A DNA stretch of 64,000 nucleotides from Methylocystis rosea SV97 (GCF_000372845.1 NZ_KB889963.1:248001-312000); one strand, 5' to 3'. Counted from the first letter of the stretch, positions 37,338 through 48,259 are shown. Numbers and translations: made by a program. Notes: generated by a model from the sequence alone, not told the origin.

Positions 37338-37366
37338 TTGACAGAGAATGGCCTCCCCCATATCTG
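37338..37366 (+). promoter_or_regulatory. groESL promoter
   Basis: TTGACA at 37338-37343 and TATCTG at 37361-37366 are separated by 17 bases, a good housekeeping promoter. The same segment (CTTGACA to CCCCATATCT) also fits the alphaproteobacterial RpoH heat-shock pattern. It lies 12 bases before the CIRCE element. Confidence 0.7.
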
Positions 37367-37377
37367 TGTGGCGCCTG

Positions 37378-37404
37378 CTGGCACTCATCTCACGCGAGTG
37401 CCAA
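37378..37404 (+). promoter_or_regulatory. CIRCE operator (HrcA site)
   Basis: CTGGCACTC, nine bases, GAGTGCCAA: an almost perfect CIRCE inverted repeat 64 bases before the groES start. HrcA binding here represses groESL until heat shock. hrcA itself is not in the window. Confidence 0.93.
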
Positions 37405-37468
37405 CAAGCCTTCGCATATCCCTTTTTGGCGGGCCGAACCCGTCAGGTCAGAAAAGGAAAGATTAACA

Positions 37469-37756
37469 ATGACGTTCCGTCCCCTCCACGACCGCGTCGT
37501 GGTCAAGCGACTCGAAGGCGAGGAAAAAACCAAAGGCGGCATCATCATTCCGGACACCGCGAAAGAGAAGCCGCAAGAGGGCAAGGTCATTTCCGTGGGC
37601 CCCGGCGCTCGCGACGAAAACGGCAAGCTGAACCCGCTGGACGTCAAGTCCGGCGACCGCGTGCTCTTCGGCAAATGGTCCGGCACCGAAGTCAAGATCG
37701 ACGGCGACGACCTGCTCATCATGAAGGAAAGCGACATCCTCGGCATCGTCGACTGA
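37469..37756 (+). CDS. groES: Co-chaperonin GroES
   Basis: A 95-residue GroES starting [21 protein letters not shown]. The mobile loop that contacts GroEL is at about residues 16-33, and [20 protein letters not shown] is the standard ending. It caps the GroEL ring. AAAGGAAAG precedes the ATG by about 8 bases. It is co-transcribed with groEL 42 bases downstream under CIRCE control. Confidence 0.98.
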   Translation: MTFRPLHDRVVVKRLEGEEKTKGGIIIPDTAKEKPQEGKVISVGPGARDENGKLNPLDVKSGDRVLFGKWSGTEVKIDGDDLLIMKESDILGIVD

Positions 37757-37798
37757 CTCGACGCCGCCGTTCGCTTCCAACCCCCAGGAGAATTGTAA

Positions 37799-39436
<1,638 letters not shown>

Positions 39437-39461
39437 AGTCTGCGCACTCCGCGACCAAAAC

Positions 39462-39492
39462 AAAGCCCCGGGCGAAAATCCGGGGCTTTTTT
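39462..39492 (+). terminator. groESL terminator
   Basis: AAAGCCCCGGG pairs with CCGGGGCTTT around a short loop, followed by a T-run on the plus strand, 26 bases after the groEL stop. Confidence 0.9.
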
Positions 39493-39514
39493 GCGTGCAG
39501 GCCTCATCGAGCGG

Positions 39515-40302
39515 CTACTGACCTGCCGTGCCCGGCGCGGTGATCTGCGCATGTTTCTTCGCGAGTATCTGCGCCGGAGTGATGTTCGCCGACGCAACCT
39601 GCAATTTGTTGCGCCAGCCGCTGATGATCTCTGCGTCGCCGCGCATCATCGCCTCGAAACCATCCATCGCCACTTCTTGCGCGGACGCTTTTTCGGACCG
39701 TCCGACCTTCGTGTCCATCAGATCCGCGCGCTCGAAGAAATCGGTCGCGGTCACTCCCGGCATCAGGCAAGTGACGGTGACGCCTGAATCTTCAAGTTCC
39801 TCGCGCAGCGCGAAGCAGAAGCTGTTGAGAAACGACTTCGTCGCGTTGTACACGGCCTGATACGACCCCGGAATGAAGCCGGCGATCGAGCCCGTGACCA
39901 GAATGCGTCCGGCGCCCCGCGCCCGCATGTCCCGGGCGACCTTGTGAAGCAGGTAAATCGTGCCGGTGACATTCGTGTCCAGCACATGCCGCTCTGCCGA
40001 GAAGTCTTGATCGAGAAAGCCGCGACCCAATCCGTGCCCGGCGTTGGCGAGAAGCGCGGCGATCGGGCGCCCATCAGCTGCGGCGCATAACCGGTCGACG
40101 CCGTCCGTTGTGGAGAGGTCGGTTTCGACCTCGGTCACATGCGCGCCAAGCTCCCGAAACCACGGCGGCTCCATGAATTTCGGGGCGATCGGCCGCGATC
40201 ACCAGATCGAAGCCGCGCTGAGCGCAGATCAAGGCGAGTTCGTGCGATCCCCGAGGAGGCCCCCGTCACCACGGCGAGCGGCTTCTTTGAAGTCTCATTC
40301 AT
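39515..40302 (-). pseudogene. Short-chain dehydrogenase with two frameshifts
   Basis: From 40302 the minus strand reads MNETSKKPLAVVTGASSGI, the normal start of an SDR with its cofactor motif, and then goes out of frame at about 40245. One base off, it continues HELALICAQRGFDLVIAADR, and near 40165 a second one-base shift is needed to reach FRELGAHVTEVETDLS. From there the frame is intact to 39515 (ALLANAGHGLGRGFL, GSIAGFIPGSYQAVYNATK with the catalytic Tyr/Lys). Two single-base losses within about 85 bases inactivate the gene unless they are sequence errors. The downstream piece alone (from 40174, 219 residues) lacks the cofactor site. It was probably an SDR of the general oxidoreductase type. 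Confidence 0.78.
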
Positions 40303-40360
40303 TTTCGCGTCAGCGGCGCCGCCCGAGGACGACGCCGCTGCTCCTATTCGCGACCCTCCG

Positions 40361-40864
40361 TTAGGCGGCCTTGCGGTTGATCCGCCCTTCGGCGAGCGAC
40401 GAGAGTTTTTTGTCAGCGTTCTTTTCTTCGGCGAGCGTCTCCGACAGAAGCTGCGCGCAGTCCTCCCGGCCCAGCTCCTTCGCCCAGGCGATCAGCGTGC
40501 CGTAGCGCGTGATCTCATAATGCTCGACCGCCTGCGCGCTCGCGATCAACGCCGCGTCGAGCACTTCATTGTCAGCGGTTTCGCCGGAAATTTCGTCGGC
40601 CTCTTCGAGGATGCCGTCGATCGCCGGGCAGTTGATGCCCTTGGGAGCCACGCCATGCAGCTGAAACACTTTCTCGAGCCGGCGCACCTGATTTTCCGTT
40701 TCGCCAAGGTGCTGCTCGAACGCTTCCCGCAGCTGTGGATCGGAGGCCTTCTCGACCATATCGGGCAGCGCTTTCAGGATCTGGTTTTCGGCATAGTAGA
40801 TGTCGCGCAGCGTGTGCACGAACAGATCGTCGATCGTCTTGATGTCTTTGGAAAAGAGACCCAT
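40361..40864 (-). CDS. DUF892 ferritin-like protein (YciF/YciE type)
   Basis: A 167-residue all-helical protein beginning MGLFSKDIKTIDDLFVHTLRDIYYAENQILKAL. The Glu/His positions of the ferritin-like fold are in DIYYAENQI, EQHLGETENQ, AVEHYEITRYG and ETLAEEKNAD, consistent with a di-metal centre. The family is stress-induced in enterobacteria; its activity is not established. The start is at MGLF, where homology begins. It is a single gene, with 270 bases before the next plus-strand gene. Confidence 0.88.
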   Translation of the reverse strand: MGLFSKDIKTIDDLFVHTLRDIYYAENQILKALPDMVEKASDPQLREAFEQHLGETENQVRRLEKVFQLHGVAPKGINCPAIDGILEEADEISGETADNEVLDAALIASAQAVEHYEITRYGTLIAWAKELGREDCAQLLSETLAEEKNADKKLSSLAEGRINRKAA

Positions 40865-41134
40865 CGTCCCGCTCCGGTTTTGCGATGTGGGGGAAGCCCG
40901 CGGGCCGCAGGCGTGCAGTGGAACGCCGCCGGTGCGCGAATGTTCCCCATGCAGGCGGAGACGAGCCTGAGCTCCCGAAAGGTCCGCGTTCAAGTTCGGC
41001 CGCGCTTGCCGTGCGCGCGTCGGGGCGCCGCAGGCTACAAAAGCTTCAGGCCGTTGCCCTCTGGCTTCCGCTCGTTTAGCATCGGCTTTGCACGCGGGGT
41101 CACGCGCGCGTCAGCAGAATCGGGAGGAAGCGAA

Positions 41135-41281
41135 ATGGCGAGCTTGCGCACGCCGGCGGAGTCGAACGGCGACTGGGCCGAGCATCTAAGGACCTACAAC
41201 ACATTCTTGTTGCTGCTGAAGATCGGCGCGGCAAGCACTGCGGTTCTGCTGCTGCTGCTGTTTTTCTTCGTCGCCCGCTAG
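41135..41281 (+). CDS. aa3-type cytochrome oxidase subunit IV-like small membrane protein
   Basis: A 48-residue protein: a hydrophilic N-terminus (ESNGDWAEHLRTYNTF) and a single C-terminal helix. Alphaproteobacterial subunit IV proteins of this size have the same layout and commonly precede pntAA. GGGAGGAAG lies 8-16 bases before the ATG. It is 71 bases upstream of pntAA and likely in the same transcript. Whether it really joins the oxidase cannot be told from sequence. Confidence 0.65.
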   Translation: MASLRTPAESNGDWAEHLRTYNTFLLLLKIGAASTAVLLLLLFFFVAR

Positions 41282-41352
41282 GTTCAGAGCCTCCGCTTTT
41301 TCCGCTGTCGGCGACGCTGGCGGCGACGGTTTTTCTACAACCGGAGTTCGTT

Positions 41353-42480
41353 ATGCGCATCGCCGTATTGGCTGAAACGGATAAATCCGAGCCGCGCGTC
41401 GCGGCGACACCCGAGACCATCAAGAAATTCATCGGGCTGGGCGCCGACGTCGTGGTCGAGGCCCGTGCGGGCGCCGCCGCCGGCTTCTCCGACAGCGACT
41501 ACGCCGCCGCCGGCGCGACGATCGCCGATAACGCGGCGGCCGCGCTAACCGGCGCCGACGTCGCGCTGCGCGTGCGCCGTCCTTCGGCGGCGGAGCTTGC
41601 CGGCGCAAAATCCAATCTCGCGGTGATCGCGATCATGGATCCATTTGGCGCGGGGGCTCAGCTTGCCGATCTCGCCAAGAGCGGCGCGATCGCCTTCGCC
41701 ATGGAGCTCATGCCGCGCATCACGCGCGCGCAAACCATGGACGTGCTGTCGTCCCAAGCCAATCTCGCCGGCTATCGCGCCGTTATTGACGCGATGGCCG
41801 AATATGTCCGCTCCTTTCCGATGATGATGACCGCCGCCGGAACCGTCCCGGCGGCGAAAGTTTTTATAATGGGCGTCGGCGTCGCCGGTCTGCAGGCGAT
41901 CGCCACGGCGCGGCGCATGGGTGCGATCGTCACCGCCACCGACGTGCGGCCGGCGACGAAGGAGCAGGTCGAATCGCTCGGCGCGAAATTCATCGCCGTC
42001 GAGAACGAAGAGTTCAAACAGGCCGAGACCTCCGGCGGTTACGCCAAGGAGATGTCGCCTGAATATCAAAAGGCGCAGGCCGAACTCGTCGCTGCGCACA
42101 TCGCCAAGCAGGACATCGTCATCACCACGGCGCTGATCCCCGGCCGGCCGGCGCCCAAGCTCATCTCGGCGGAGATGGTGCGCTCCATGCGGCCTGGCTC
42201 GGTCATCGTCGATCTTGCGGCCGAGCGCGGCGGCAATTGCGAATTGACCAAGCCCGGCGAAACGGTGGTCGACAACGGCGTGAAGATCCTTGGCGCGCTC
42301 AACCTCGCCGGCCGCATGGCGTCGACGGCGTCGAGCCTCTACGCCAAAAATCTGCTGGCCTTCGTCGAGACGCTCGTCTCGAAGGACACCAAGCAGCTCG
42401 CCATCAATTGGGACGACGAACTGGTGAAGGCGACCGCGCTGACCCGCGACGGCGCCGTGGTCGACGAGCGTTTTAAATAG
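41353..42480 (+). CDS. pntAA: NAD(P) transhydrogenase subunit alpha 1
   Basis: A 375-residue soluble NAD(H)-binding subunit (domain I). It starts MRIAVLAETDKSEPRVAATP; FPMMMTAAGTVPAAKVFIMGVGVAGLQAIATARRMGA covers the Rossmann glycine motif at about 156-192. ITTALIPGRPAPKLISAEMVRSM is also conserved. With the two membrane components it uses proton-motive force to make NADPH from NADH, a main NADPH source for serine-cycle methanotrophs. The alpha subunit is split in two genes, as usual in alphaproteobacteria. Confidence 0.97.
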   Translation: MRIAVLAETDKSEPRVAATPETIKKFIGLGADVVVEARAGAAAGFSDSDYAAAGATIADNAAAALTGADVALRVRRPSAAELAGAKSNLAVIAIMDPFGAGAQLADLAKSGAIAFAMELMPRITRAQTMDVLSSQANLAGYRAVIDAMAEYVRSFPMMMTAAGTVPAAKVFIMGVGVAGLQAIATARRMGAIVTATDVRPATKEQVESLGAKFIAVENEEFKQAETSGGYAKEMSPEYQKAQAELVAAHIAKQDIVITTALIPGRPAPKLISAEMVRSMRPGSVIVDLAAERGGNCELTKPGETVVDNGVKILGALNLAGRMASTASSLYAKNLLAFVETLVSKDTKQLAINWDDELVKATALTRDGAVVDERFK

Positions 42481-42517
42481 CCGCCTGCGCGCATATCAAA
42501 CTAAGGGGCGTTAAGCG

Positions 42518-42970
42518 ATGACCGACTCTACGCAACAATTGCTCGAGAAGGCGCAGGCGGCGGCCGAGGCCGCCCGCCACCTGGCCGAACAGGCGCAACA
42601 CTATTCGGACGAACTCGCACATACGGCCGCGGCGGCGGCGGCGCATGGGCTCGCCGGCGGCGCCATTGATCCTTTCGTCTTCCGCGTGGCGATCTTCGCC
42701 ATGGCGGTGTTCGTCGGCTATTACGTCGTCTGGTCGGTGACGCCGGCGCTGCATACGCCGCTGATGTCGGTGACCAACGCGATTTCGTCCGTCATCATCG
42801 TCGGCGCGCTGCTCGCGGCGGGCGTCGAAGGCATGACCGCCGCCGAGGCTTCTGGCTCTTGGTGGGCGAACGCCTTCGGTTTCATCGCGGTCATTCTCGC
42901 CAGCGTGAACATCTTCGGCGGCTTCCTCGTCACCGAACGCATGCTCTCCATGTACAAGAAGAAGGGCTGA
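42518..42970 (+). CDS. pntAB: NAD(P) transhydrogenase subunit alpha 2 (membrane part)
   Basis: A 150-residue protein: about 45 residues of Ala/Glu-rich helical lead ([24 protein letters not shown]), then three or four helices from [20 protein letters not shown] to [13 protein letters not shown]. It supplies half of the proton channel (domain II) of transhydrogenase. It is placed between pntAA and pntB with gaps of 37 and 4 bases. Confidence 0.94.
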   Translation: MTDSTQQLLEKAQAAAEAARHLAEQAQHYSDELAHTAAAAAAHGLAGGAIDPFVFRVAIFAMAVFVGYYVVWSVTPALHTPLMSVTNAISSVIIVGALLAAGVEGMTAAEASGSWWANAFGFIAVILASVNIFGGFLVTERMLSMYKKKG

Positions 42971-42974
42971 CGCC

Positions 42975-44372
42975 ATGAGCGCCAATATCGCAGCCCTTCT
43001 CTATCTCGTCGCAGGCGTGCTGTTCATCTTCGCGCTGCGCGGCCTCTCCTCGCCCGCCACCTCTCGCGAGGGCAATCGCTACGGCATGATCGGCATGGCG
43101 ATCGCCGTGGCGACGACGCTGCTGACGCATTTCCCCTCATTCGGCGGTCTGCTGATGATCGTGATCGGCGTCGCCATCGGCGGCGGCGCGGGCGCTTTCA
43201 TCGCCCAGCGCGTTCCGATGACGAAGATGCCCGAACTTGTCGCGGGCTTCCACGCGCTGGTCGGCTTGGCGGCGGTGCTTGTCGCGGCCGGCGCCTTTTT
43301 CGCGCCGCGCGCCTTCGGCATCGGCGACGCCAACGAGATTCACGCCGGCAGCCTCGTCGAAATGTCGCTCGGCGCGGCCATCGGGGCGATCACCTTCACC
43401 GGATCGATCATCGCCTTCCTAAAACTTTCCGAGCGCATGACCGGCAAGCCGATCCTGCTGCCGGAACGCCATACCATCAACATCATGCTCGGCGTCTCCC
43501 TGCTGGCGCTGACGGCGCTCTTCGTCGGCACGCAGAGCGGCGTCTGGCTGCTTCTGCTGATTCTCGCCTCCTTCGCGCTGGGCGTGACGCTGATCATTCC
43601 GATCGGCGGCGCCGACATGCCGGTGGTCGTCTCCATGCTCAACTCCTATTCGGGTTGGGCGGCGGCGGGCATCGGCTTCACGCTGGGCAATCTCGCGCTG
43701 ATCATCACCGGCGCGCTTGTCGGCTCGTCGGGCGCGATCCTCTCCTACATCATGTGCAAGGGGATGAACCGCAGCTTCATCTCCGTCATTCTCGGCGGCT
43801 TCGGCGGCGAGGTGGCCGGGCCCGCCGGCGGCAAGGAGACGCGCAACGTCAAGCAGGGCTCGGCGGAAGACGCCGCCTACATCATGCAGAACGCCGGCAA
43901 GATCATCATCGTGCCGGGCTACGGCATGGCTGTCGCGCAGGCGCAGCATGCGCTGCGCGAAATGGCCGACATACTCAAGAAGGAAGGCGTCGACATCAAA
44001 TACGCCATCCATCCGGTCGCGGGCCGCATGCCGGGCCATATGAACGTGCTGCTCGCCGAGGCCAATGTGCCCTATGACGAAGTGTTCGAACTCGAGGACA
44101 TCAACTCCGAATTCGGACAGGCGGACGTGGCCTTCGTCATCGGCGCCAACGACGTGACAAACCCCGCCGCCAAGACCGACAAGACGTCCGCGATCTACGG
44201 GATGCCGATTCTCGACGTCGAAAAGGCGAAGACGGTTCTATTCCTGAAACGCGGCATGGGGTCGGGCTACGCCGGCGTCGAGAACGAGCTGTTCTTCAGA
44301 GCCAACACGATGATGCTGTTCGGCGACGCGAAGAAGACCGTCGAGTCGATCGTCAAGTCGCTGGCGCATTAA
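42975..44372 (+). CDS. pntB: NAD(P) transhydrogenase subunit beta
   Basis: A 465-residue subunit. The first ~270 residues form about nine membrane helices of the proton channel (domain II); the C-terminal ~190 residues are the NADP(H) domain III with VPGYGMAVAQAQHAL, HPVAGRMPGHMNVLLAEA and VIGANDVTNPAA. It is last in the pntAA-pntAB-pntB operon and is followed by a strong terminator. Confidence 0.97.
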   Translation: MSANIAALLYLVAGVLFIFALRGLSSPATSREGNRYGMIGMAIAVATTLLTHFPSFGGLLMIVIGVAIGGGAGAFIAQRVPMTKMPELVAGFHALVGLAAVLVAAGAFFAPRAFGIGDANEIHAGSLVEMSLGAAIGAITFTGSIIAFLKLSERMTGKPILLPERHTINIMLGVSLLALTALFVGTQSGVWLLLLILASFALGVTLIIPIGGADMPVVVSMLNSYSGWAAAGIGFTLGNLALIITGALVGSSGAILSYIMCKGMNRSFISVILGGFGGEVAGPAGGKETRNVKQGSAEDAAYIMQNAGKIIIVPGYGMAVAQAQHALREMADILKKEGVDIKYAIHPVAGRMPGHMNVLLAEANVPYDEVFELEDINSEFGQADVAFVIGANDVTNPAAKTDKTSAIYGMPILDVEKAKTVLFLKRGMGSGYAGVENELFFRANTMMLFGDAKKTVESIVKSLAH

Positions 44373-44395
44373 GTCTCTTCAACGACGCCAAAACA

Positions 44396-44428
44396 AAAAG
44401 CCCGGGAGTTCCTCCCGGGCTTTTTATT
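44396..44428. terminator. Bidirectional terminator between pntB and the TonB receptor gene
   Basis: AAAAAGCCCGGGAG and CTCCCGGGCTTTTT form a near-perfect stem with T-runs on both strands. It can end pntB on the plus strand and the TonB-receptor transcript on the minus strand (stop at 44506). Confidence 0.9.
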
Positions 44429-44505
44429 TGTCACGACGGCGTTTGGAAACCGCCCTGCGCTGGGGGGTGCGCAAAGCGTGCGCCTCCCACTTCGCGACCC
44501 GAGCC

Positions 44506-47106
44506 TCACCAGTTCCAGGCGACCGGCTGGAACCAGGCGCCCACGTCCGGCCAGCCGCCTTCATTGCCCGTGTAGAACAGGCCTGGCTCCCCCTTGGTCT
44601 CGCCGAACTGATAGCGTCCGGAGACATAGAAGGTTCTTTGCGGGAACGGATGGAACAGGAAGTATCGATAGTTGCCGATATTATCGACGCCGAAATCGGC
44701 GGAGAACCGTTCGTTCCATTTGTAATGGATCTTGGTGTCGACGACGAAGAACGGATCGAAGGCGAAATAGATTCCGTAGGCTCGGTCATTGTTCGCCAAG
44801 GTGCGCCACAGCTTGCTCTGATACCTGCCCGCCACCGTGAATGCCCAGTGATCGTCCGGCCGATAGGTAAAGGCGAGCGTTCCGCGCCATTCAGGAACGT
44901 TCGGCACAGTCTTGCCCGCCACCGACGTCGCCCAGGGGAACTCGAAATTCGACGTGCTTGGCGCCCAGGTCGGATCGGAGATGACGCGCGCATTGAGCCA
45001 GGTGGCGCTGCCGAGCACCTCAAGCCCCTTGAAGTAGAAATTGTCCTTCTGAAACGCCACTTCGACGCCGCTGTTGCGGATGCGCTGAACATTGGTCGGC
45101 GTTTGCACCAGCTGCGCGGCTGACCCGGGCACGGAGACCAGCTGGTTGATAATGGCGTCGCGCACTTCTTCGTCGAAAAAGGAGACGCGTGCGGTTCCAT
45201 CCGGTCCGAGCCGGCGCTCGATCATCAGCTCTTTGCTGAGCGCCGACTCGGGACGCAAATTGGGATTTGGGTTGGTGGCGACGCCATTAACGCCGACGGT
45301 CGCGAGATTGTAGAGTTCGCGCACGGTCGGAAAGCGGTTCGCCATGCCGATCGAGCCGACGGCGCGCCAATCATCATCGAACCTGTATTCGAGCGATCCT
45401 TTGGGCGAGAAGCGGGTGCTGTAGAGATTGGGCTGGTAGATCGGCAGCCAGGAGAGGGTCGAGCCTGTCAGCGCGGTCCCGAAATTGTTGACGCCCGCCG
45501 CCTGATTGTAGCCGTCCGACGCCTGCCAGTGCTCGCCGCGAAGACCGGCCGTGAACTTCAGATCCGGCGTAATGAAGAAAGCGTCCTGGAACCACAGCGC
45601 CTGCGTGCGCGTCGTGCCCTGAGCGATCGTCACTGCGGCGCCGGTGCTCGCGTCCGTCCCCCCGGTCCAGTTCGACGTCAGCCAGACCGGATTGTTCAGG
45701 TGAAACTGATCGCCGTGCACGCCGAAGGAGATGTCGTGGCCCTGTAAAATTCCTTCTGGCGGCCGCACGATGCCCTTCGCGTCGAAGAGCGTCCAATAGG
45801 TGCCGGTGAAGACCGTATCGCGGCCAGTCTGCGTGTAGCCGCCAAAGGGCACGGCGGCTGACCAGGGCGAGATCTGATCGGACTGCAGATAGGTAAAATT
45901 GGAGGCCGAAACTTCGAAGTCGAACGGACCGCCGCTGTTGGAGCGCACCGCCGCGGCGTTGACCATGATCTTTTCCTGGATCCGGTAACGGCCCTGCGTC
46001 GCGAAATTCTGCAAAATGGCGTTGCTCAGGCCGCGCCCCGTGGTCGTCACGCCCCATAAGGGGGCATTGCCCGCAGTAAGGTAGTTCTCGGGATAAGACT
46101 GACCATCATTGGACCAGAAGCCGAATGTGTAAGTGCCGCGGATCGTGTTGGTGAAGTCGTAGGCGAATTTCAGTTTCGCATTGATCTGATCGTTAGCGAG
46201 ATTGCCTGTCGAGCCGATGACGTTGGCGAACGTGGTGCCATAGACGTTCGTCGCCAGATAGCCGCCGGGGTAAAAATTCGGCGTCGTGACATAGGTGAGC
46301 GGCTGCTGCGATCCACGCTGCCAGTTGCCGGAGACCGTCCAGAGGAAGTCGCCGACCTTATCGCCGATAAAGAAGCTCGAGACGTTATTGACGAAGCCTC
46401 TCGACGTTCCCCACTGGGAGAAATCCTGGATCGTCGTGGTGTTCCTGACCGAGACTTCGAGCTTTTCGGGCATGCGCGTCGTGATTTTCAACACGCCGCC
46501 AAGCGAGTTGCCGGGGTACTGCGCCGCGAACGGTCCGTAGAGAAAATCGACGCGCTCGATTTCCTCCGGCGCGACGAGACCCCAGCGCGGCGCGCCAATC
46601 GTATTGTCGTTGCCGATGAGCGCCGTCAGCAGCAGATCGTCGGCGTAAACGAGGCTGCGCGCCGAGGAGCCGACGCCCCAAGTGCGAGTCTGCAAAACCG
46701 CCTGAGTGTCGCCGCTGTTGCGTTTGCGCACGAACAGGCTCGGCATGTATCTGACCGCGTCTTCCGTGTCGACGATGTTGATTTTACGGTCGATCTGTTG
46801 ACGCGTGACGCTCGCGACCGTGTTGGGCAATTGCCACTTCTGAACAAAGGCCGGCTTGCCGTCGGGAAGCGTCGCCGCCCATATCGATGGCGGCGAAGGC
46901 GCTGCGGACGGGCTCGGAGCCAGGTTTGTGCCGGTCGCAGGGCCTGCGATGCGTTGAGTCCCACGCGGGACGCCGCGGCGCTGACCGCCGACGTCGATGG
47001 TCGGCAGCGACTGCTGCGCGGCGGCAGGGGCGGCCCAAAATTCGGAAAGCGCAAGGACGGTGAGAGCGCCGACCGAAACGCCGCGCAGGAGCGAGTAGCG
47101 AGACAT
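44506..47106 (-). CDS. TonB-dependent outer membrane receptor
   Basis: An 866-residue TonB-dependent transporter. The signal peptide ends about residue 30 (AAPAAAQQ), and the mature protein begins SLPTIDVGG, nearly identical to the corresponding part of the receptor at 9386-11743. A Pro/Ala-rich linker follows, then the plug (SVTRQQIDRKINIVDTEDAVRYMPSLFVRKRNSGD, and DFLYGPFAAQYPGNSLGGVLKITT) and the barrel, ending RYQFG followed by an unusual ~30-residue tail GEPGLFYTGNEGGWPDVGAWF with terminal VAWNW. The start is MSRYSLLRG. DUF2946-like genes lie upstream and ExbB/ExbD/TonB beyond them, so the energiser is local. Confidence 0.93.
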   Translation of the reverse strand: MSRYSLLRGVSVGALTVLALSEFWAAPAAAQQSLPTIDVGGQRRGVPRGTQRIAGPATGTNLAPSPSAAPSPPSIWAATLPDGKPAFVQKWQLPNTVASVTRQQIDRKINIVDTEDAVRYMPSLFVRKRNSGDTQAVLQTRTWGVGSSARSLVYADDLLLTALIGNDNTIGAPRWGLVAPEEIERVDFLYGPFAAQYPGNSLGGVLKITTRMPEKLEVSVRNTTTIQDFSQWGTSRGFVNNVSSFFIGDKVGDFLWTVSGNWQRGSQQPLTYVTTPNFYPGGYLATNVYGTTFANVIGSTGNLANDQINAKLKFAYDFTNTIRGTYTFGFWSNDGQSYPENYLTAGNAPLWGVTTTGRGLSNAILQNFATQGRYRIQEKIMVNAAAVRSNSGGPFDFEVSASNFTYLQSDQISPWSAAVPFGGYTQTGRDTVFTGTYWTLFDAKGIVRPPEGILQGHDISFGVHGDQFHLNNPVWLTSNWTGGTDASTGAAVTIAQGTTRTQALWFQDAFFITPDLKFTAGLRGEHWQASDGYNQAAGVNNFGTALTGSTLSWLPIYQPNLYSTRFSPKGSLEYRFDDDWRAVGSIGMANRFPTVRELYNLATVGVNGVATNPNPNLRPESALSKELMIERRLGPDGTARVSFFDEEVRDAIINQLVSVPGSAAQLVQTPTNVQRIRNSGVEVAFQKDNFYFKGLEVLGSATWLNARVISDPTWAPSTSNFEFPWATSVAGKTVPNVPEWRGTLAFTYRPDDHWAFTVAGRYQSKLWRTLANNDRAYGIYFAFDPFFVVDTKIHYKWNERFSADFGVDNIGNYRYFLFHPFPQRTFYVSGRYQFGETKGEPGLFYTGNEGGWPDVGAWFQPVAWNW

Positions 47107-47182
47107 GGGATTCTTCCTTCTAGCGCCGGTCAAGGCGGCGCGACTGACCTGAACGGCTTTCGCCGTCGCAACGTTCGGCAGA

Positions 47183-47554
47183 TCAGGTGAAGGAAGGAGG
47201 TCCGCGCGGAGGGGCGCTGCGGTTTGGCCGCGACGGGACAAACGCCTGTGTCGGCGGCGCCCGCGGCGCAAGATTGAGTTCGACGCCACGGATCGCAAAA
47301 ACGGCGTCCGCCGGCGGCGCGCTCCAGCCGATCTGGCAGAGCGCGCAAGAGCAATCGTCGCGGTCCGCGTTGTCCAGAGGCGCTTGATCGGAACCGCCCT
47401 GCGCCATAGGCGATGTGTTCGCCAGCAAATGGCACTTGGCGATCGGCGCGTTCGGCGCGTCAACGGATCTCGACGCCATCGCCTCGCAAGGCGATACGAG
47501 CCTCGCGACGAGCGCAAGGAGAGCGAGGAGAGCGAGGAGTTGGCGAATGCGCAT
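47183..47554 (-). CDS. DUF2946-like secreted protein
   Basis: A 123-residue exported protein. The signal peptide is RIRQLLALLALLALVARLVSPCEA, encoded in part by a GAGCGAGGA-type 9-base tandem repeat that yields the LLALLALLAL run. The mature part carries AKCHLLANT and DRDDCSCALCQIGWS, the CxCxxC cluster of DUF2946-like proteins, and a Pro-rich tail. An upstream in-frame ATG at 47578 is an alternative start. It is encoded 77 bases before the TonB receptor on the same strand, so the two are likely co-expressed. Metal handling is inferred from the clustered Cys. Confidence 0.6.
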   Translation of the reverse strand: MRIRQLLALLALLALVARLVSPCEAMASRSVDAPNAPIAKCHLLANTSPMAQGGSDQAPLDNADRDDCSCALCQIGWSAPPADAVFAIRGVELNLAPRAPPTQAFVPSRPNRSAPPRGPPSFT

Positions 47555-47677
47555 AGGCTCTTGCGAATTCGACGTCATTAACTTTAGCGACGCCGTAATC
47601 GCACATGAACCGGTAAACCGAGACTTTCCAAGCCTGCGCGCGTTGTCAAAGGTTAAAAAATCAACTAAGAGACATTT

Positions 47678-48106
47678 ATGTCACAGTTGCGCGCCATGCG
47701 TCGGGAATTCCGTGCGGCATTTGCCGTCGCGGCCGCTTGCGCGCTGATGTTCTCACTTCTTTTATCGGGCGCGACGCGGCCGGCGCACGCATTCGCGGAC
47801 CAAGGCGGAATCGCCTGCGATCATGCCGCTTATGTTGCAAGTCTTCACGCAACCGCCGCGCAGAAGGGGGGGTCGACGCAGCGCGACGGCTCGCCAACGC
47901 ATTCTACGCGTAGCTGTCCGGATTGTTGCCTGACCGCCCATGCAGGCCACGCCGTTCTTCCAGAGCGCGTCGCTTCGGCGATGCGGACCGCCGCAGAGCG
48001 CCCTTCTGAAATTTGGCATTGCGCCGTCGCCACGCAGCCGCCCGAGAGTTTCGCAGCGAATGGCGCGAATGGCGCGCGCGCCCCACCCTCGATTCATATT
48101 TCCTGA
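47678..48106 (+). CDS. DUF2946-like secreted protein
   Basis: A 142-residue protein with a signal peptide (FAVAAACALMFSLLLSGATRPAHA, cleavage about residue 38). The mature part contains IACDHAAYVASLHATAAQ, then SCPDCCLTAHAGHAVLPERVA, a CPxCC...H.GH block typical of the DUF2946 group, and EIWHC. His and Cys in these blocks could bind copper or zinc. It is divergent from the other DUF2946-like gene, 100-120 bases away, and leads into the exbB-exbD-tonB run. Confidence 0.6.
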   Translation: MSQLRAMRREFRAAFAVAAACALMFSLLLSGATRPAHAFADQGGIACDHAAYVASLHATAAQKGGSTQRDGSPTHSTRSCPDCCLTAHAGHAVLPERVASAMRTAAERPSEIWHCAVATQPPESFAANGANGARAPPSIHIS

Positions 48107-48259
48107 ATTTGCTTTAGACTCCAATGCGCCGCGCAGGAGTCTAACTGCGGGCTTTCGCCGCTTTGCGGCCTCTCGTCTCGCGAAGATATAACAAAACAAA
48201 AACTGACGCTTCGCCTGCGCGATCGCCGCAAGCGCGTCCAATGAAACGAGTGAGTGAAA

